From: Pleomorphomonas sp. T1.2MG-36
Lineage (GTDB): Bacteria; Pseudomonadota; Alphaproteobacteria; Rhizobiales; Pleomorphomonadaceae
Assembly (NCBI RefSeq): GCF_950100655.1
Contig: NZ_CATNLY010000045.1
Coordinates: 124,001 to 188,000 of the forward strand
Reading direction: 5' to 3'
DNA: 64,000 bases
Each line of letters starts with the position of its first letter. Position 1 is the stretch's first letter. Both the position numbers and the translations under genes were made by a program. Below the pieces are notes generated by a model. The model was not told where the DNA came from, ran no database searches, and worked only from the letters and a program-made list of their open reading frames with translations. Positions 55,398-64,000 of this stretch are shown here, piece after piece.

Positions 55398-56711
55398 ATG
55401 AAGGGCTTTCTGATCGCATCGGTGCGCTCCGGCGCCGGCAAGACGACGCTGTCGCTGGGCCTGATGACGGCGCTTGCGCGGCGCGGTTTGAAGGTGGCGC
55501 CGGCGAAATGCGGGCCCGACTACATCGATCCGGCCTTCCATGCCGTCGCCGCCGGCCGGCCCGGCGTCAACCTCGATAGCTGGGCCATGACGCCGGATCA
55601 GGTGGCGGGCCTCGCCCTGCATCAGGCAAAGGGTGCCGACCTCCTGGTGACAGAGGGATTGATGGGCCTTTTCGACGGCGTCGGCCATGAGCCCGGCCGC
55701 ACCGGATCGTCGGCGGATATTGCCGCGTCTCTCGGTCTCAAGGTTCTGCTGGTTCTCGACGTGACGGGGCAATCGACCTCGGCAGCCGCGGTGGCGCTCG
55801 GCGCCAAGCTCCTCGATCCGCGCCTGACGATTGTCGGGGTCGTCCTCAATCGCGTCGGGTCGGAGCGGCACCGTCGGCTCTGCAGCGAGGCCGTCGAGGC
55901 ACTCGGCCTCCCCGTGCTCGGCGCCTTGCCGCGCGAGACGGCGGTCGAACTGCCGGAGCGGCATCTTGGTCTGGTCCAGGCCGAGGAGACCGATGATCTT
56001 CGCCGCCGGCTCGACACCCTCGCCGATTTCGTGGAACATCACATCGACCTGGACCGCCTGATCGACCTTTGTGAGGACGCCGCATCGCCGATGGCGGCCA
56101 TCGCCACGCCGCTTCTCCAGCCGCCCGGGCAGCGCATTGCGCTCGCGCGCGACACAGCCTTCAGCTTCGTCTACCCGCACCATCTTACGGGCTGGAGCGC
56201 GGCAGGGGCGGAAATCCTGCCCTTCTCGCCGCTGGCAAGCGAGGCGCCCGATCCCACCGCCGATGTCTGCTGGTTGCCCGGCGGTTACCCCGAGCTTCAT
56301 GCCGGCGCCATTTCGGCCGCCGGCGGCTTCCTCGACGGCCTGAGGGCTTTCGCGGCGGAAAAGCCGGTACATGGAGAGTGCGGCGGCTACATGGTGCTGG
56401 GAACGGGCCTTGTCGACGCCGAGGGAACCCGTCACGCCATGGCCGGCCTGCTTGGTCTCGAAACGAGCTATGAAAGGCGACGGCTGCACCTCGGCTACCG
56501 GCGGGCGAGACTGTTCTCGAACGGTCCCCTCGGGCCGGCCGGCGCCATGCTCAGCGGGCACGAGTTCCACTATGCCTCGATCCTGACGACCGGTGGCGAC
56601 GATCCGCTTGCCGAAGTCGCCGACGCCCACGGTGGCGCGCCGGCGCCGGACGGGTCGCGGCGCGGCCTTGTCAGCGGCAGCTTCTTTCATGCCATCGCGC
56701 GGATGGAATGA
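55398..56711 (+). CDS. cobB: CobB, hydrogenobyrinate a,c-diamide synthase
   Basis: A 437-residue glutamine-dependent amidase. The ATP-binding N-terminus has FLIASVRSGAGKTTLSLG and KCGPDYIDPAFHAV, then VTEGLMGLFDG. The C-terminal class I glutaminase-like domain has CWLPGGYPELHA, HGECGGYMVLG with the catalytic Cys, and GHEFHYAS. Start ATG 55398 is 73 bp from the divergent cbiD start. It prepares the substrate for CobN. Confidence 0.95.
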   Translation: MKGFLIASVRSGAGKTTLSLGLMTALARRGLKVAPAKCGPDYIDPAFHAVAAGRPGVNLDSWAMTPDQVAGLALHQAKGADLLVTEGLMGLFDGVGHEPGRTGSSADIAASLGLKVLLVLDVTGQSTSAAAVALGAKLLDPRLTIVGVVLNRVGSERHRRLCSEAVEALGLPVLGALPRETAVELPERHLGLVQAEETDDLRRRLDTLADFVEHHIDLDRLIDLCEDAASPMAAIATPLLQPPGQRIALARDTAFSFVYPHHLTGWSAAGAEILPFSPLASEAPDPTADVCWLPGGYPELHAGAISAAGGFLDGLRAFAAEKPVHGECGGYMVLGTGLVDAEGTRHAMAGLLGLETSYERRRLHLGYRRARLFSNGPLGPAGAMLSGHEFHYASILTTGGDDPLAEVADAHGGAPAPDGSRRGLVSGSFFHAIARME

Positions 56712-56714
56712 GGA

Positions 56715-57293
56715 TCAGCTGAAACGCGCCGCTTCATCGATCAGGGCTGTGACGACACGTTCGAGCTGCGCCGCCGCCTTGTCGTTGCCAAGGCTGCCTC
56801 TCTCGTCGAAGGCCTTGTCGGCGTTGGGCACCGCCACCTGCTGCGTCAGCACGCGGGCGCCGAGGGCATTCTCCAGGATCAGCCTCAGGTGCATCAGCGA
56901 GCGGATGCCGGCGAAATGGCCGGGCGAGGCGGCTCCGATGGCGAAGACGCGCCCTGCCCAGAGGCCGCGATAGCGGTCGTCCCGGATGCGACTCAGCCAG
57001 TCTATGGTGTTCTTGAGAAGTGGTGTCACCGACTGGTTGTATTCCGGCGACGCGATGAACACGCCATGCGACGTCATCATGAGGTCCGCGAGTTTCAGCG
57101 TGGGCTCGGGGACACCGCGTGCGCCTTCGAGATCGCCGTCGTAGAGCGGCATCGGATAGTCGGCGAGCGACAGAAGCCGCACCTCGGCATCGCGCAACGC
57201 CAGTTCGCGCGCCATGAGGGCCGCGAGGCGGCCGTTGTAACTGCCGCCGCGCGTCGAGCCGGACAGCACGAGCAGGTTGGGCCGGCCTCTCAA
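56715..57293 (-). CDS. NADPH-dependent FMN reductase
   Basis: A 192-residue flavodoxin-fold reductase. [19 protein letters not shown] is the phosphate-binding loop, followed by [12 protein letters not shown] and [22 protein letters not shown], typical of this family. The only sensible start is TTG 57293, which overlaps the msrA stop codon (TTGA), so the two genes are translationally coupled. Its 3' end is 3 bp from the convergent cobB stop. A supply of reduced flavin for msrA or for cobalt reduction is possible but unproven. Confidence 0.85.
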   Translation of the reverse strand: MRGRPNLLVLSGSTRGGSYNGRLAALMARELALRDAEVRLLSLADYPMPLYDGDLEGARGVPEPTLKLADLMMTSHGVFIASPEYNQSVTPLLKNTIDWLSRIRDDRYRGLWAGRVFAIGAASPGHFAGIRSLMHLRLILENALGARVLTQQVAVPNADKAFDERGSLGNDKAAAQLERVVTALIDEAARFS

Positions 57294-57958
57294 GATGGCA
57301 CTCCGACGCCGGGCACCGGACAGGCGACGCCCGTGCCGCCGAGACCGCAATAGCCACCAGGGTTCTTGGCGAGATACTGCTGGTGGTAGTCCTCGGCGAA
57401 ATAATAGGGTCCCGCCGGCTCGATCGTCGTGGTGATCGCCGCTGCCCGGCCGGCCTGGGCGAGCGCCTTGGCATAGGCGTCGCGTGCCGCCTCCGCCACG
57501 GCGCGCTGTGCCTCGTCGTGGACGAAGATCGCCGAGCGATATTGGGTGCCGACGTCGTTGCCCTGGCGCATGCCCTGTGTCGGATCGTGACTTTCGAAAA
57601 ACAGGCGCACGAGATCGGCATAGGAGATGGCGTTCGGGTCGAACACCACTTCCACTGCCTCGGTATGACCGGTGCGGCCCGAACAAACCTCTTCATAGGT
57701 CGGATTTTCGGTGAAGCCGCCGCTATAGCCGACCGATGTCAGGTAGACGCCGGGTAGGCGCCAGAACAGTCGCTCGGCGCCCCAGAAGCAACCGAGAGCA
57801 AAGGTGGCGACGGCATATCCCTCGGGCACCGCACCCTTCAGCGGGCGACCGCTGACAAAATGGGTCTCGGCGGTAGCGAGCGGCCGGTCGCGGCCCGGCA
57901 GCGCCGTCTCGGGTGTCGGCAGAACGGCCGGCTTCCGGAACGTCTCGAAAAAGGCCAT
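57290..57958 (-). CDS. msrA: Peptide methionine sulfoxide reductase MsrA
   Basis: A 222-residue MsrA. The catalytic motif is [16 protein letters not shown], followed by [19 protein letters not shown] and [31 protein letters not shown] and [18 protein letters not shown] are also canonical. Start ATG 57958 ([10 protein letters not shown]) has an AAGGAAAG ribosome-binding site. It repairs oxidised methionine in the cytoplasm and is divergent from the Crp/Fnr gene. Confidence 0.95.
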   Translation of the reverse strand: MAFFETFRKPAVLPTPETALPGRDRPLATAETHFVSGRPLKGAVPEGYAVATFALGCFWGAERLFWRLPGVYLTSVGYSGGFTENPTYEEVCSGRTGHTEAVEVVFDPNAISYADLVRLFFESHDPTQGMRQGNDVGTQYRSAIFVHDEAQRAVAEAARDAYAKALAQAGRAAAITTTIEPAGPYYFAEDYHQQYLAKNPGGYCGLGGTGVACPVPGVGVPS

Positions 57959-58110
57959 GGCTCTTTCCTTATCTCCCCGTTCAATCGCGGTAACGGTCCG
58001 CCCCGAACCGGCTTTCCAAGATGGGACTGTCGCTATTGCTTTGCAAGACAGGCTGGCTGGCACTCAACGGCAGCTTTGCTATAACGGGCGGCAAGAGGAG
58101 TTGTTTATCC

Positions 58111-58809
58111 ATGGCGTCCCGCAAGCTAGACCGATCGCTGATCCGTGGCTTCGACCTGTTCCGCGACATGACGGAAGAGAACCTCGACGCCGTGCTCGCC
58201 ACCGTGCAGGTGCGCACCGTCGAGCCTGGCGAACCGGTGTTCAGCCAGGGGGCGCCGGCCGACGAGTTCTACCTGCTTCTCCATGGCCATCTCAAGGTTG
58301 TCCAGATCACGCCGTCCGGAGAGCAGGTGGTGGTGCGCCACGTGCTGCCGGGTGAGGTGTTCGGAATTGCCAAGGCGATTCGCCGCACCGACTATCCTGC
58401 CACCGCCGAGGCGGTGACCGAGAGCATCGTTCTGGCGTGGATGTCCTCGCAATGGCAGGACTTCGTCGTTCTCAATCCCGTTCTCGCCTTCAACGCCCTT
58501 GAGGCGGTGGGTGAGCGGCTGCAGGAAGCACATACGCGCATCCGCGAGCTGTCGACCGAGGAAGTGGAGCGGCGCGTCGCCCATGCGCTGCTGCGCCTCG
58601 TCCGGCGCGCCGGACGGAAGGAGCAGGACGGAAGCATTCTCATCGATTTCCCACTGACCCGCCAGGATATCGCCGAGATGACCGGCACCACGTTGCATAC
58701 GGTCAGCCGGTTGCTCAGCGCCTGGGAAGGGCAGGGCGTCGTTCGTAGCGCCCGCCGCCGCATTGCCGTCACCGACGAGAAACGGCTTGCCGCGCTTGCC
58801 CGGGGCTGA
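58111..58809 (+). CDS. Crp/Fnr-family transcription regulator
   Basis: A 232-residue regulator read from ATG 58111 after an AAGAGGAG ribosome-binding site. The cyclic-nucleotide-like sensor (about 20-140) has GEPVFSQGAPADEFYLLLHG and HVLPGEVFG. The C-terminal winged helix has LTRQDIAEMTGTTLHTVSRLL. There is no N-terminal Cys cluster, so it is not an Fe-S FNR; it resembles the DNR/NnrR-like groups. No FNR-type box was noticed nearby. Target genes unknown; msrA is divergent. Confidence 0.9.
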   Translation: MASRKLDRSLIRGFDLFRDMTEENLDAVLATVQVRTVEPGEPVFSQGAPADEFYLLLHGHLKVVQITPSGEQVVVRHVLPGEVFGIAKAIRRTDYPATAEAVTESIVLAWMSSQWQDFVVLNPVLAFNALEAVGERLQEAHTRIRELSTEEVERRVAHALLRLVRRAGRKEQDGSILIDFPLTRQDIAEMTGTTLHTVSRLLSAWEGQGVVRSARRRIAVTDEKRLAALARG

Positions 58810-58824
58810 TCGGGCCTGAAAGGC

Positions 58825-60357
58825 TCAGATCCAGCCGAGACTGGCGGCCGCGATCACCGCGAGCGACAGCGCGCCGACCCAAAGGGGCAGAACGACCGAC
58901 CGGCGACGGCGACGGCTTTCGCTGGCCGCTTCCGTCCGGGCGACGATCGTCTCGATGGCGTCGAAGAGGCGCGGCAGCCGGGGGGCGAGGGCGAGAAGAT
59001 CGCCAGCTGCCGATACCGCCGTCTCGATGCGTCCGATCGGTCCGAGATTGCGGGCAATCCAGCCGCCGACCACCGGTTCGGACACCTTCCACATGTCGAG
59101 GTCGGGATCGAGGCTTCGGGCAACGCCCTCGACCACCACCATGGTCTTCTGCAGGAGAATGAGCTCGGGCCGCGTCTGCATTGCGAACAGCTCGGTCGTC
59201 TCGAACAGCTGGGTGAGCAGCCGCGACATGGCGATTTCGGAAGCCGGCACGCCGTGGAGCGGCTCTCCCACCGCTCGGAGCGCCTGCGCGAAGGTCTCGA
59301 TCTCCTGTTCGGGCGGCACGTAGCCGGCTTCGAAATGGACCTCGGCCACGCGGCGGTAATTGCGGGTGATGAAGCCGTGCAGGATCTCGGCGAGGTAGCG
59401 ACGCTCGCGCGGCCCGAGGCGGCCGACGATGCCGAAGTCGACGGCGACGATCCGGCCGGAGGCATCGACGAACAGGTTGCCCTGATGCATGTCGGCGTGG
59501 AAGAAGCCATCGCGCAGGGCGTGCCGAAGGAAGGATTGCAGCAGCGTCGCGGCGAGCTTCGGCAGATCGTGGCCGGCGGCGCGGATGGCCGCGACGTCCG
59601 ACAGCTTGATGCCGTCGATCCATTCCATGGTCAGAACCGAACGGCTGGTGCGGCGCCAATCGACGCTCGGGACGCGGAAATCGTCGTCATTGGCGGTGTT
59701 TTGCGCCATTTCCGATAGCGCGGACGCTTCGAGGCGCAGATCCATTTCCAGCGTCAGCGAACGGGCGAGCGTGTCGACCACGGCGACCGGCCGGAGGCGA
59801 CGAACCCGAGGTGCCACCGCTTCGATCGCCCGTGCCGCCAGATAGAAGCCGGCAAGATCGGATGCGATGCGCCCGTCGATGCCGGGGCGCAGGACCTTGA
59901 CGGCCACGTCGCGACGCCGGCCGTCCCGGTCGGTCACCGTCGCCTTGTGGACCTGGGCGATCGAGGCGGCGGCAATCGGCGCGCCAAGCTCGGGAAACAG
60001 GCGGTCCGCATCCGGACCGAAGCTGTCGCCGATCACGGCACGGGCTCCGTCGAGGCCGAAGTCCGGCATGGCGTCCTGCAACTCGGCAAGGTCGGCGGCC
60101 AGCGCCGCGCCAACCACGTCCGGTCGCGTGGCGAGAAACTGGCCGAGCTTGACGTAGGACGGACCGAGACGGGAGAAGGCGATGGACAGGCGTTCGGCCC
60201 GGCTGGCCGCGCCGCGCCGGCGGATCGCACCGGCAAGAAGCAGTGCGGCGGACACGGCGAAGGGGCGCGGCTCGGGCAGCGGCAGCGCGTTGATCACCCC
60301 CTCGCGGGCGAGCACCCAGGCGGCGCGGACGAGGCGGGCGATATCGACGGGAAGCAT
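58825..60357 (-). CDS. ubiB: UbiB, ubiquinone biosynthesis kinase-like protein
   Basis: A 510-residue UbiB/ADCK family protein. It has the KxGQ motif in LGPSYVKLGQFLATRPDVVG, AAASIAQVHKATV, the VAVKVLRPGID Lys, HADMHQGNLFVDASGRIVAVDFG, and two C-terminal membrane helices. It lies downstream of ubiE on the same strand (gap 138 bp), a common ubiE-ubiB pairing. It is membrane-associated and needed for coenzyme Q synthesis. Confidence 0.94.
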   Translation of the reverse strand: MLPVDIARLVRAAWVLAREGVINALPLPEPRPFAVSAALLLAGAIRRRGAASRAERLSIAFSRLGPSYVKLGQFLATRPDVVGAALAADLAELQDAMPDFGLDGARAVIGDSFGPDADRLFPELGAPIAAASIAQVHKATVTDRDGRRRDVAVKVLRPGIDGRIASDLAGFYLAARAIEAVAPRVRRLRPVAVVDTLARSLTLEMDLRLEASALSEMAQNTANDDDFRVPSVDWRRTSRSVLTMEWIDGIKLSDVAAIRAAGHDLPKLAATLLQSFLRHALRDGFFHADMHQGNLFVDASGRIVAVDFGIVGRLGPRERRYLAEILHGFITRNYRRVAEVHFEAGYVPPEQEIETFAQALRAVGEPLHGVPASEIAMSRLLTQLFETTELFAMQTRPELILLQKTMVVVEGVARSLDPDLDMWKVSEPVVGGWIARNLGPIGRIETAVSAAGDLLALAPRLPRLFDAIETIVARTEAASESRRRRRSVVLPLWVGALSLAVIAAASLGWI

Positions 60358-60495
60358 CCGGCTATTTCCTCGATGGCGTCATCTGGTGAGGCGCGCCTCA
60401 CGGCATTCCATTCGTGACGGTTTCACGCGTCGGTCGGCATGACGCAGCCACGATTTTTCGACGAGCGGATGCCTCGGCATCCTGGTCGGTCGGCC

Positions 60496-61251
60496 TCAGA
60501 TCTTGACGCCGACGTGGAGCGCCACGACGCCGAGCGTCATGTTGGTGTAAGCGACGCGGGAGAAGCCGGCCGCCTCGATCATCGCCTTGAAGTGTTCCTG
60601 ATCCGGAAACCGGCGGATGGACTCGACGAGGTAGCGATAGCTCTCTTCATCCTTTGCCACCACGCGGCCGATCTTCGGCACGAGGTGGAAGGAATAGAGA
60701 TCGTACACCTTGTCGGCGACCGGCGCGTCGACGTGCGAGAACTCGAGACACAGGAAACGACCGCCCGGCTTCAGTACCCTGAAGGCTTCGGACAGCGCCT
60801 TGTCGATCTTGGGCACGTTGCGAATGCCGAAGGCGATCGTGTAGGCGTCGAAGGTGGCATCCGCCCAGGGAAGCTCCTCGGCGTTGGCTTCCACGAACTC
60901 CAGCCTGTCGAGATCGCGCGCCCGCGCCCGCTCGCGGCCGACCTCCAGCATCGAGGAGTTGATGTCGGCAACGGTGATGTCGGCGGTGCGGTTCGAGCGC
61001 TCGGCGATACGAAAGGCGATATCGCCGGTGCCGCCTGCCATGTCCAGCACCTTGAACGGGCGCCGCCCCGAGCGCGGCGGTGCGAGGCGGGAGACCATGG
61101 CATCCTTCCAGAGCCGGTGCAGGCCGCCCGACATCAGGTCGTTCATCAGATCGTAGCGCCCGGCAACCGAATGGAAAACGCTGTCGACGAGGCCTTGCTT
61201 TTCGCTCGCATTGACCTCGCGAAAACCAAAGGAAGTGCTGTTGTCCGTCAT
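60496..61251 (-). CDS. ubiE: UbiE, C-methyltransferase of ubiquinone/menaquinone synthesis
   Basis: A 251-residue SAM-dependent methyltransferase. [20 protein letters not shown] and [11 protein letters not shown] are family signatures, followed by [15 protein letters not shown] (motif I), [23 protein letters not shown], and [19 protein letters not shown]. Start ATG 61251 ([10 protein letters not shown]). It is divergent from mutM, with 122 bp between the starts. Confidence 0.95.
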   Translation of the reverse strand: MTDNSTSFGFREVNASEKQGLVDSVFHSVAGRYDLMNDLMSGGLHRLWKDAMVSRLAPPRSGRRPFKVLDMAGGTGDIAFRIAERSNRTADITVADINSSMLEVGRERARARDLDRLEFVEANAEELPWADATFDAYTIAFGIRNVPKIDKALSEAFRVLKPGGRFLCLEFSHVDAPVADKVYDLYSFHLVPKIGRVVAKDEESYRYLVESIRRFPDQEHFKAMIEAAGFSRVAYTNMTLGVVALHVGVKI

Positions 61252-61373
61252 CGTCCGTCCCGTCTGCCGTGATCCTCGCGCCATCGGCGCGCCCGCGACC
61301 ATAGCCGAAGAGAACGGCGGGCGCTATGTTGGCGGCGCGATGTGGCAATGCGTGTCAAGGAGATGGTCCGGGA

Positions 61374-62249
61374 ATGCCTGAGCTGCCGGAAGTGGAAACG
61401 GTGCGGCGCGGCCTTCAGCCCGTGCTGGAAGGGGCGACCATCTCGGGCGTCACGCTGGGACGGGCGGGGCTCCGCTACCCCTTTCCCGAACGTTTCGCCG
61501 AGCGCCTCGCCGGTCGGCGGGTGCTCGGTCTCGGTCGCCGCTCGAAATACCTTCTATGGGAGGTCGAAGGGGGCGAAACGCTGCTCGCCCATCTCGGCAT
61601 GTCCGGCTCGTTCAGGATCGAAGACCCGAGTGCGGCGCGCATGGCCGAGTCTTCGCCCGGCGCCTTCGCCCTTGCCCGATCGCGAGACGCCCGTCACGAC
61701 CACGTTCGTTTCGACCTCGGGGGCGGTACGGCGGTCGTCTATAACGATCCCCGTCGCTTCGGCTTCATGGACCTTCTGCCAACCGTCGACGCGGAGCGGC
61801 ATCCCCGACTCGCCGGCCTTGGTGTCGAGCCGACGTCCAACCTTTTCTCGGCCGCGACGCTGGCTGCCTTTGCCGACCGGCGGACACCGTTGAAGGCGGC
61901 GCTCCTGGATCAGGCCGTCGTCACCGGTCTCGGCAACATATACGTCTGCGAGGCGCTGTGGCGCTCCGGGCTAGATCCGCGCCGGCCAGCCTCGGTGCTT
62001 GCCGACCCGGAGACGGCCGAACGATTGGCGGTGGCGATCCGCGCCGTCATCGGCGAGGCGATCGAAGCCGGCGGTTCGACCCTGCGCGACCATATGCGGA
62101 CCGACGGCACCCTCGGCTATTTCCAGCATCGCTTCGCCGTCTACGGTCGCGAAGGTGAAGCCTGCCGGCGGCCGGGCTGCGGCGGAACGGTGGCACGGAT
62201 CCGACAGTCTGGACGTTCAACCTTCTTTTGTCCGTCCTGCCAGCGCTGA
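61374..62249 (+). CDS. mutM: MutM, formamidopyrimidine-DNA glycosylase
   Basis: A 291-residue Fpg. It begins [16 protein letters not shown], with the catalytic Pro after Met removal, and has [44 protein letters not shown] and the zinc finger CRRPGCGG...FFCPSCQR. All active-site elements are present. It excises 8-oxoguanine. rpsT follows 165 bp later on the same strand. Confidence 0.96.
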   Translation: MPELPEVETVRRGLQPVLEGATISGVTLGRAGLRYPFPERFAERLAGRRVLGLGRRSKYLLWEVEGGETLLAHLGMSGSFRIEDPSAARMAESSPGAFALARSRDARHDHVRFDLGGGTAVVYNDPRRFGFMDLLPTVDAERHPRLAGLGVEPTSNLFSAATLAAFADRRTPLKAALLDQAVVTGLGNIYVCEALWRSGLDPRRPASVLADPETAERLAVAIRAVIGEAIEAGGSTLRDHMRTDGTLGYFQHRFAVYGREGEACRRPGCGGTVARIRQSGRSTFFCPSCQR

Positions 62250-62414
62250 CGGCGTTGACGGCGGCCGCTTCACCGTCTATAAGCCCGCCCCAAGGATGGT
62301 GGCCGGCGGTCGTCGGCCGCCTGAAGTTTTTATGTCGTCCGTGTGGCCGGGTTCGGCATCCGCGGCGGCTCCACAACAAGTCCCAGCGCGGCTGGGAGAG
62401 AGAAAGGCTTGAGC

Positions 62415-62681
62415 ATGGCCAATACGTCGTCGGCCAAGAAGGCGACCCGCAAGATCGCGGCTCGCACCGAAGTCAACAAGGCCCGGCGGAGCCGCATGCG
62501 GTCTTTCGTGCGCAAGTTCGAGGAAGCCGTTGCTTCCGGCGACAAGGCCGCCGCTACCGAGGCCTTCAAGGTCGTCGAGCCGGAGATCATGCGGGCAGCC
62601 ACCAAGGGCATCGTTCACAAGAACACTGCCTCCCGCAAGGTGTCGCGTCTCGCAGCCCGTCTGAAGTCGGTCGGCGCTTGA
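62415..62681 (+). CDS. rpsT: Ribosomal protein S20
   Basis: An 88-residue basic S20, [20 protein letters not shown] onward, with [16 protein letters not shown] and [17 protein letters not shown]. Length and composition are normal. A terminator follows 58 bp after the stop. In many alphaproteobacteria dnaA lies next; it does not here. Confidence 0.97.
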   Translation: MANTSSAKKATRKIAARTEVNKARRSRMRSFVRKFEEAVASGDKAAATEAFKVVEPEIMRAATKGIVHKNTASRKVSRLAARLKSVGA

Positions 62682-62738
62682 GTCTAGGCGCCTGACGACG
62701 TCGGATTGACTCCAATTTCGTCCATTGCAAGCCTATCT

Positions 62739-62766
62739 AGGCCCGGCTTCAAGCTGGGCCTTTTTT
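62739..62766 (+). terminator. Intrinsic terminator of rpsT
   Basis: AGGCCCGGCTT and AAGCTGGGCCT form a stem with one G-U pair, followed by TTTTTT at 62761-62766. Confidence 0.88.
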
Positions 62767-63296
62767 GCTTTTCCGGCTCATGCGGCCAGGTCGAACGGCC
62801 TCGTTGGGGCAGGAGTCGGGTGTCAGATTTTTTATTTCATAAACAATGACTTAGATATACGTCAGATTTACGCAAGGAAGAATCCGCGACCCCGGAAACG
62901 AAAACGCGGCTAATGAATGGCGGGGCAGCCGGCGTACGACCAAAGAGGGTTTGGCAGGAAGGGTGGCCGCAAATCTTTGAATCCCCTAGGGTTCGCCGCT
63001 CACGCCTTCCGGGGCGCCCTCTCCGGTAAAAAGCGGGTTAACGACATAGGAAGATTCGGCTCTTGCTCCCCCCATGGGGCCTGTGTATGGTCAGCCCAGT
63101 TGACGCGAGCGAGCCAAGAACTCGGTTGCGAAAGTAAACTAAAGCAGGGGGCTAGCCGTCGGTAGTTCATTAAATTCGAAGGCCGAGGCAAGTAGCCAAC
63201 TCAATCCAGGAAAGGTAATTCAGTATATATGCGCATTTCGCGCATGGATCTGTTTTGTCTTTTCTGTTTGGTTCATTTTTGGGTGGTGGGGCAATC
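62767..63296. other. Spacer between rpsT and the rhodanese gene
   Basis: No gene supported. An AT-rich patch (62825-62875) carries the repeat GTCAGATTT twice, about 40 bp apart. No DnaA box was seen, so an origin is not claimed. Short frames present lack motifs. Confidence 0.5.
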
Positions 63297-63752
63297 TTGG
63301 GTGCGGGGTCATTCAACGAAGATCCAGGCTATTCGGGAGACGTTGGCGTGCGCGAGACTTGGAAGGCGCTTGCCGCCGATTCCTCGTCAGTGCTGATCGA
63401 TGTTCGGACCGTGGCGGAATGGAACTTCGTCGGCCTTCCGGATCTCGAAAGCATCGGCAAGCGCGTGCTGCTCATCGAATGGCAGCGCTTTCCGGACATG
63501 GCCGTCAACCCGGCCTTTGCCGAAGAGCTGAAGGATGCGCTTGCTGATCTCGGTGCCGGTATGGATGCATCGCTCTACTTCATTTGCCGGTCGGGCGCGC
63601 GCAGTCGATCTGCGGCGGTCGCGGCAACGGCCGGCGGTTTCGCGCGGGCCTTTAACGTGGCAGGCGGTTTCGAGGGGGCGCTCGGTCCGGATCGGCACAG
63701 GGGCTGTGTCGATGGCTGGAAAGCGAGCGGGCTTCCCTGGATTCAGAGTTGA
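63297..63752 (+). CDS. Rhodanese-like protein
   Basis: A 151-residue rhodanese-domain protein. VLIDVRTVAEWNFVGLPDLE, VLLIEWQRFPDMAVNPAF and YFICRSGARSRSAAVA, with the active-site Cys in CRSGARS, are clear. The domain-leading NEDPGYSGDVGVRETWKAL matches the usual N-terminus of this subgroup. No ATG is available; TTG 63297 (after GTGGTGGGG) and TTG 63255 are the candidate starts. Sulfur transfer or a related regulatory role; partner unknown. Confidence 0.85.
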   Translation: MGAGSFNEDPGYSGDVGVRETWKALAADSSSVLIDVRTVAEWNFVGLPDLESIGKRVLLIEWQRFPDMAVNPAFAEELKDALADLGAGMDASLYFICRSGARSRSAAVAATAGGFARAFNVAGGFEGALGPDRHRGCVDGWKASGLPWIQS

Positions 63753-63835
63753 TCCGATGCGTCGGACGAGGGCGGCCATGCGGCCGACGTGGTGCGCGCA
63801 GATCGGGAGAGCCGTCATACTGATCACATGCTGAA

Positions 63836-63985
63836 TTCCGGAGATTGCAGCTCCGGTAGATGACGGGTTTCCCGCCCGTCATGCGTATTATCGTCGGCCT
63901 TGTGGCCGACGGAGTTTGAAGGAACGTCCTCCTTTCAGGGGAGGTTCCGCCCGCCGCTCAGAACGCGGCGGAAAAAGAAAGGTCT
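63836..63985 (+). other. Cluster of five consecutive hairpins at the window end
   Basis: Stems in order: CCGGAG/CTCCGG (63840-63857), GACGGG/CCCGTC (63862-63879), CGTCGGCC/GGCCGACG (63892-63911), CCTCC/GGAGG (63928-63944) and CCGCCGC/GCGGCGG (63951-63972), the last followed by AAAAAGAAAGG. This may be a structured leader or small RNA whose continuation is outside the window. Confidence 0.4.
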
Positions 63986-64000
63986 TCCGGACGTTGCGTC

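Noticed and set aside
55311..56690. 459-codon minus-strand frame opposite cobB
   Set aside because: It is antisense to clear cobB motifs and has no start-site support.
62767..63254. Possible chromosomal origin next to rpsT
   Set aside because: AT-rich, but no DnaA boxes and no dnaA gene follow.

Overview
The window looks like a high-GC alphaproteobacterial chromosome, most likely Hyphomicrobiales. Support comes from the aerobic-type cob cluster, a DUF2852 protein, an alphaproteobacterial SOS box and the general gene style; no rRNA or tRNA is present to fix the genus. A 25.6-kb mobile island with lower GC and different codon use interrupts the chromosome near its left end.

Island (about 541-26105). 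The comM/yifB gene is cut in two: its 5' part fills 1-571 and its 3' part lies at 26095-27006. A 6-bp repeat, ACATAA, sits at both junctions, and joining the halves through it restores the reading frame across the GGHNMLMVGPPGSGKS region. A large serine recombinase starts about 60 bp inside the left end. The island then carries, in order: a mobilization module (MobA/MobL-type relaxase broken by a frameshift, a strong candidate oriT, a TraD/MobC-like accessory gene); a lone DotA/TraY-like membrane protein with no other type IVB secretion genes; a cluster of very small membrane proteins; an unexplained, highly structured GC-rich stretch; a plasmid-type primase/replicase; a solitary cytosine methyltransferase; an SOS-box-controlled Y-family polymerase with a small Cys-rich partner; and a tightly coupled defence operon (5-cytosine methyltransferase, Vsr, GHKL ATPase, Z1 ATPase, PD-(D/E)XK protein, AIPR protein) with a secreted-type nuclease at its end. 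It reads as an integrative mobilizable element that may also replicate, moves with a helper conjugation machine and carries a restriction/defence cargo.

Chromosome right of the island (27 kb to the end). 27.3-29.8 kb: hybrid histidine kinase. 29.8-37.5 kb: a sugar-type ABC transporter (permease, ATPase, binding protein), a regulator with two winged-helix regions, a fumarylacetoacetate-hydrolase-family enzyme, a lactonase-like amidohydrolase and a cupin, together suggesting sugar or sugar-acid catabolism. 37.6-42.4 kb: a double cold-shock-domain protein with an RGG linker, a DUF2852 protein, a YgjP-like metallopeptidase and a class A penicillin-binding protein. 42.7-56.7 kb: a cobalamin riboswitch followed by the corrin-ring cluster DUF1636-cobW-cobN-cobG-cobH-cobI-cobJ-cobK-cobL-cobE-cobM-cbiD-cobB, with cobK and cbiD on the opposite strand. 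56.7-62.7 kb: NADPH-dependent FMN reductase, msrA, a Crp/Fnr regulator, ubiB, ubiE, mutM and rpsT. 63.3 kb to the end: a rhodanese and a run of hairpins.

The most interesting items are the lone DotA/TraY protein on a mobilizable island (possible remodelling of a helper conjugation machine), the unassigned structured region at 9.66-9.92 kb, the candidate oriT, and the GHKL/Z1/AIPR defence operon.
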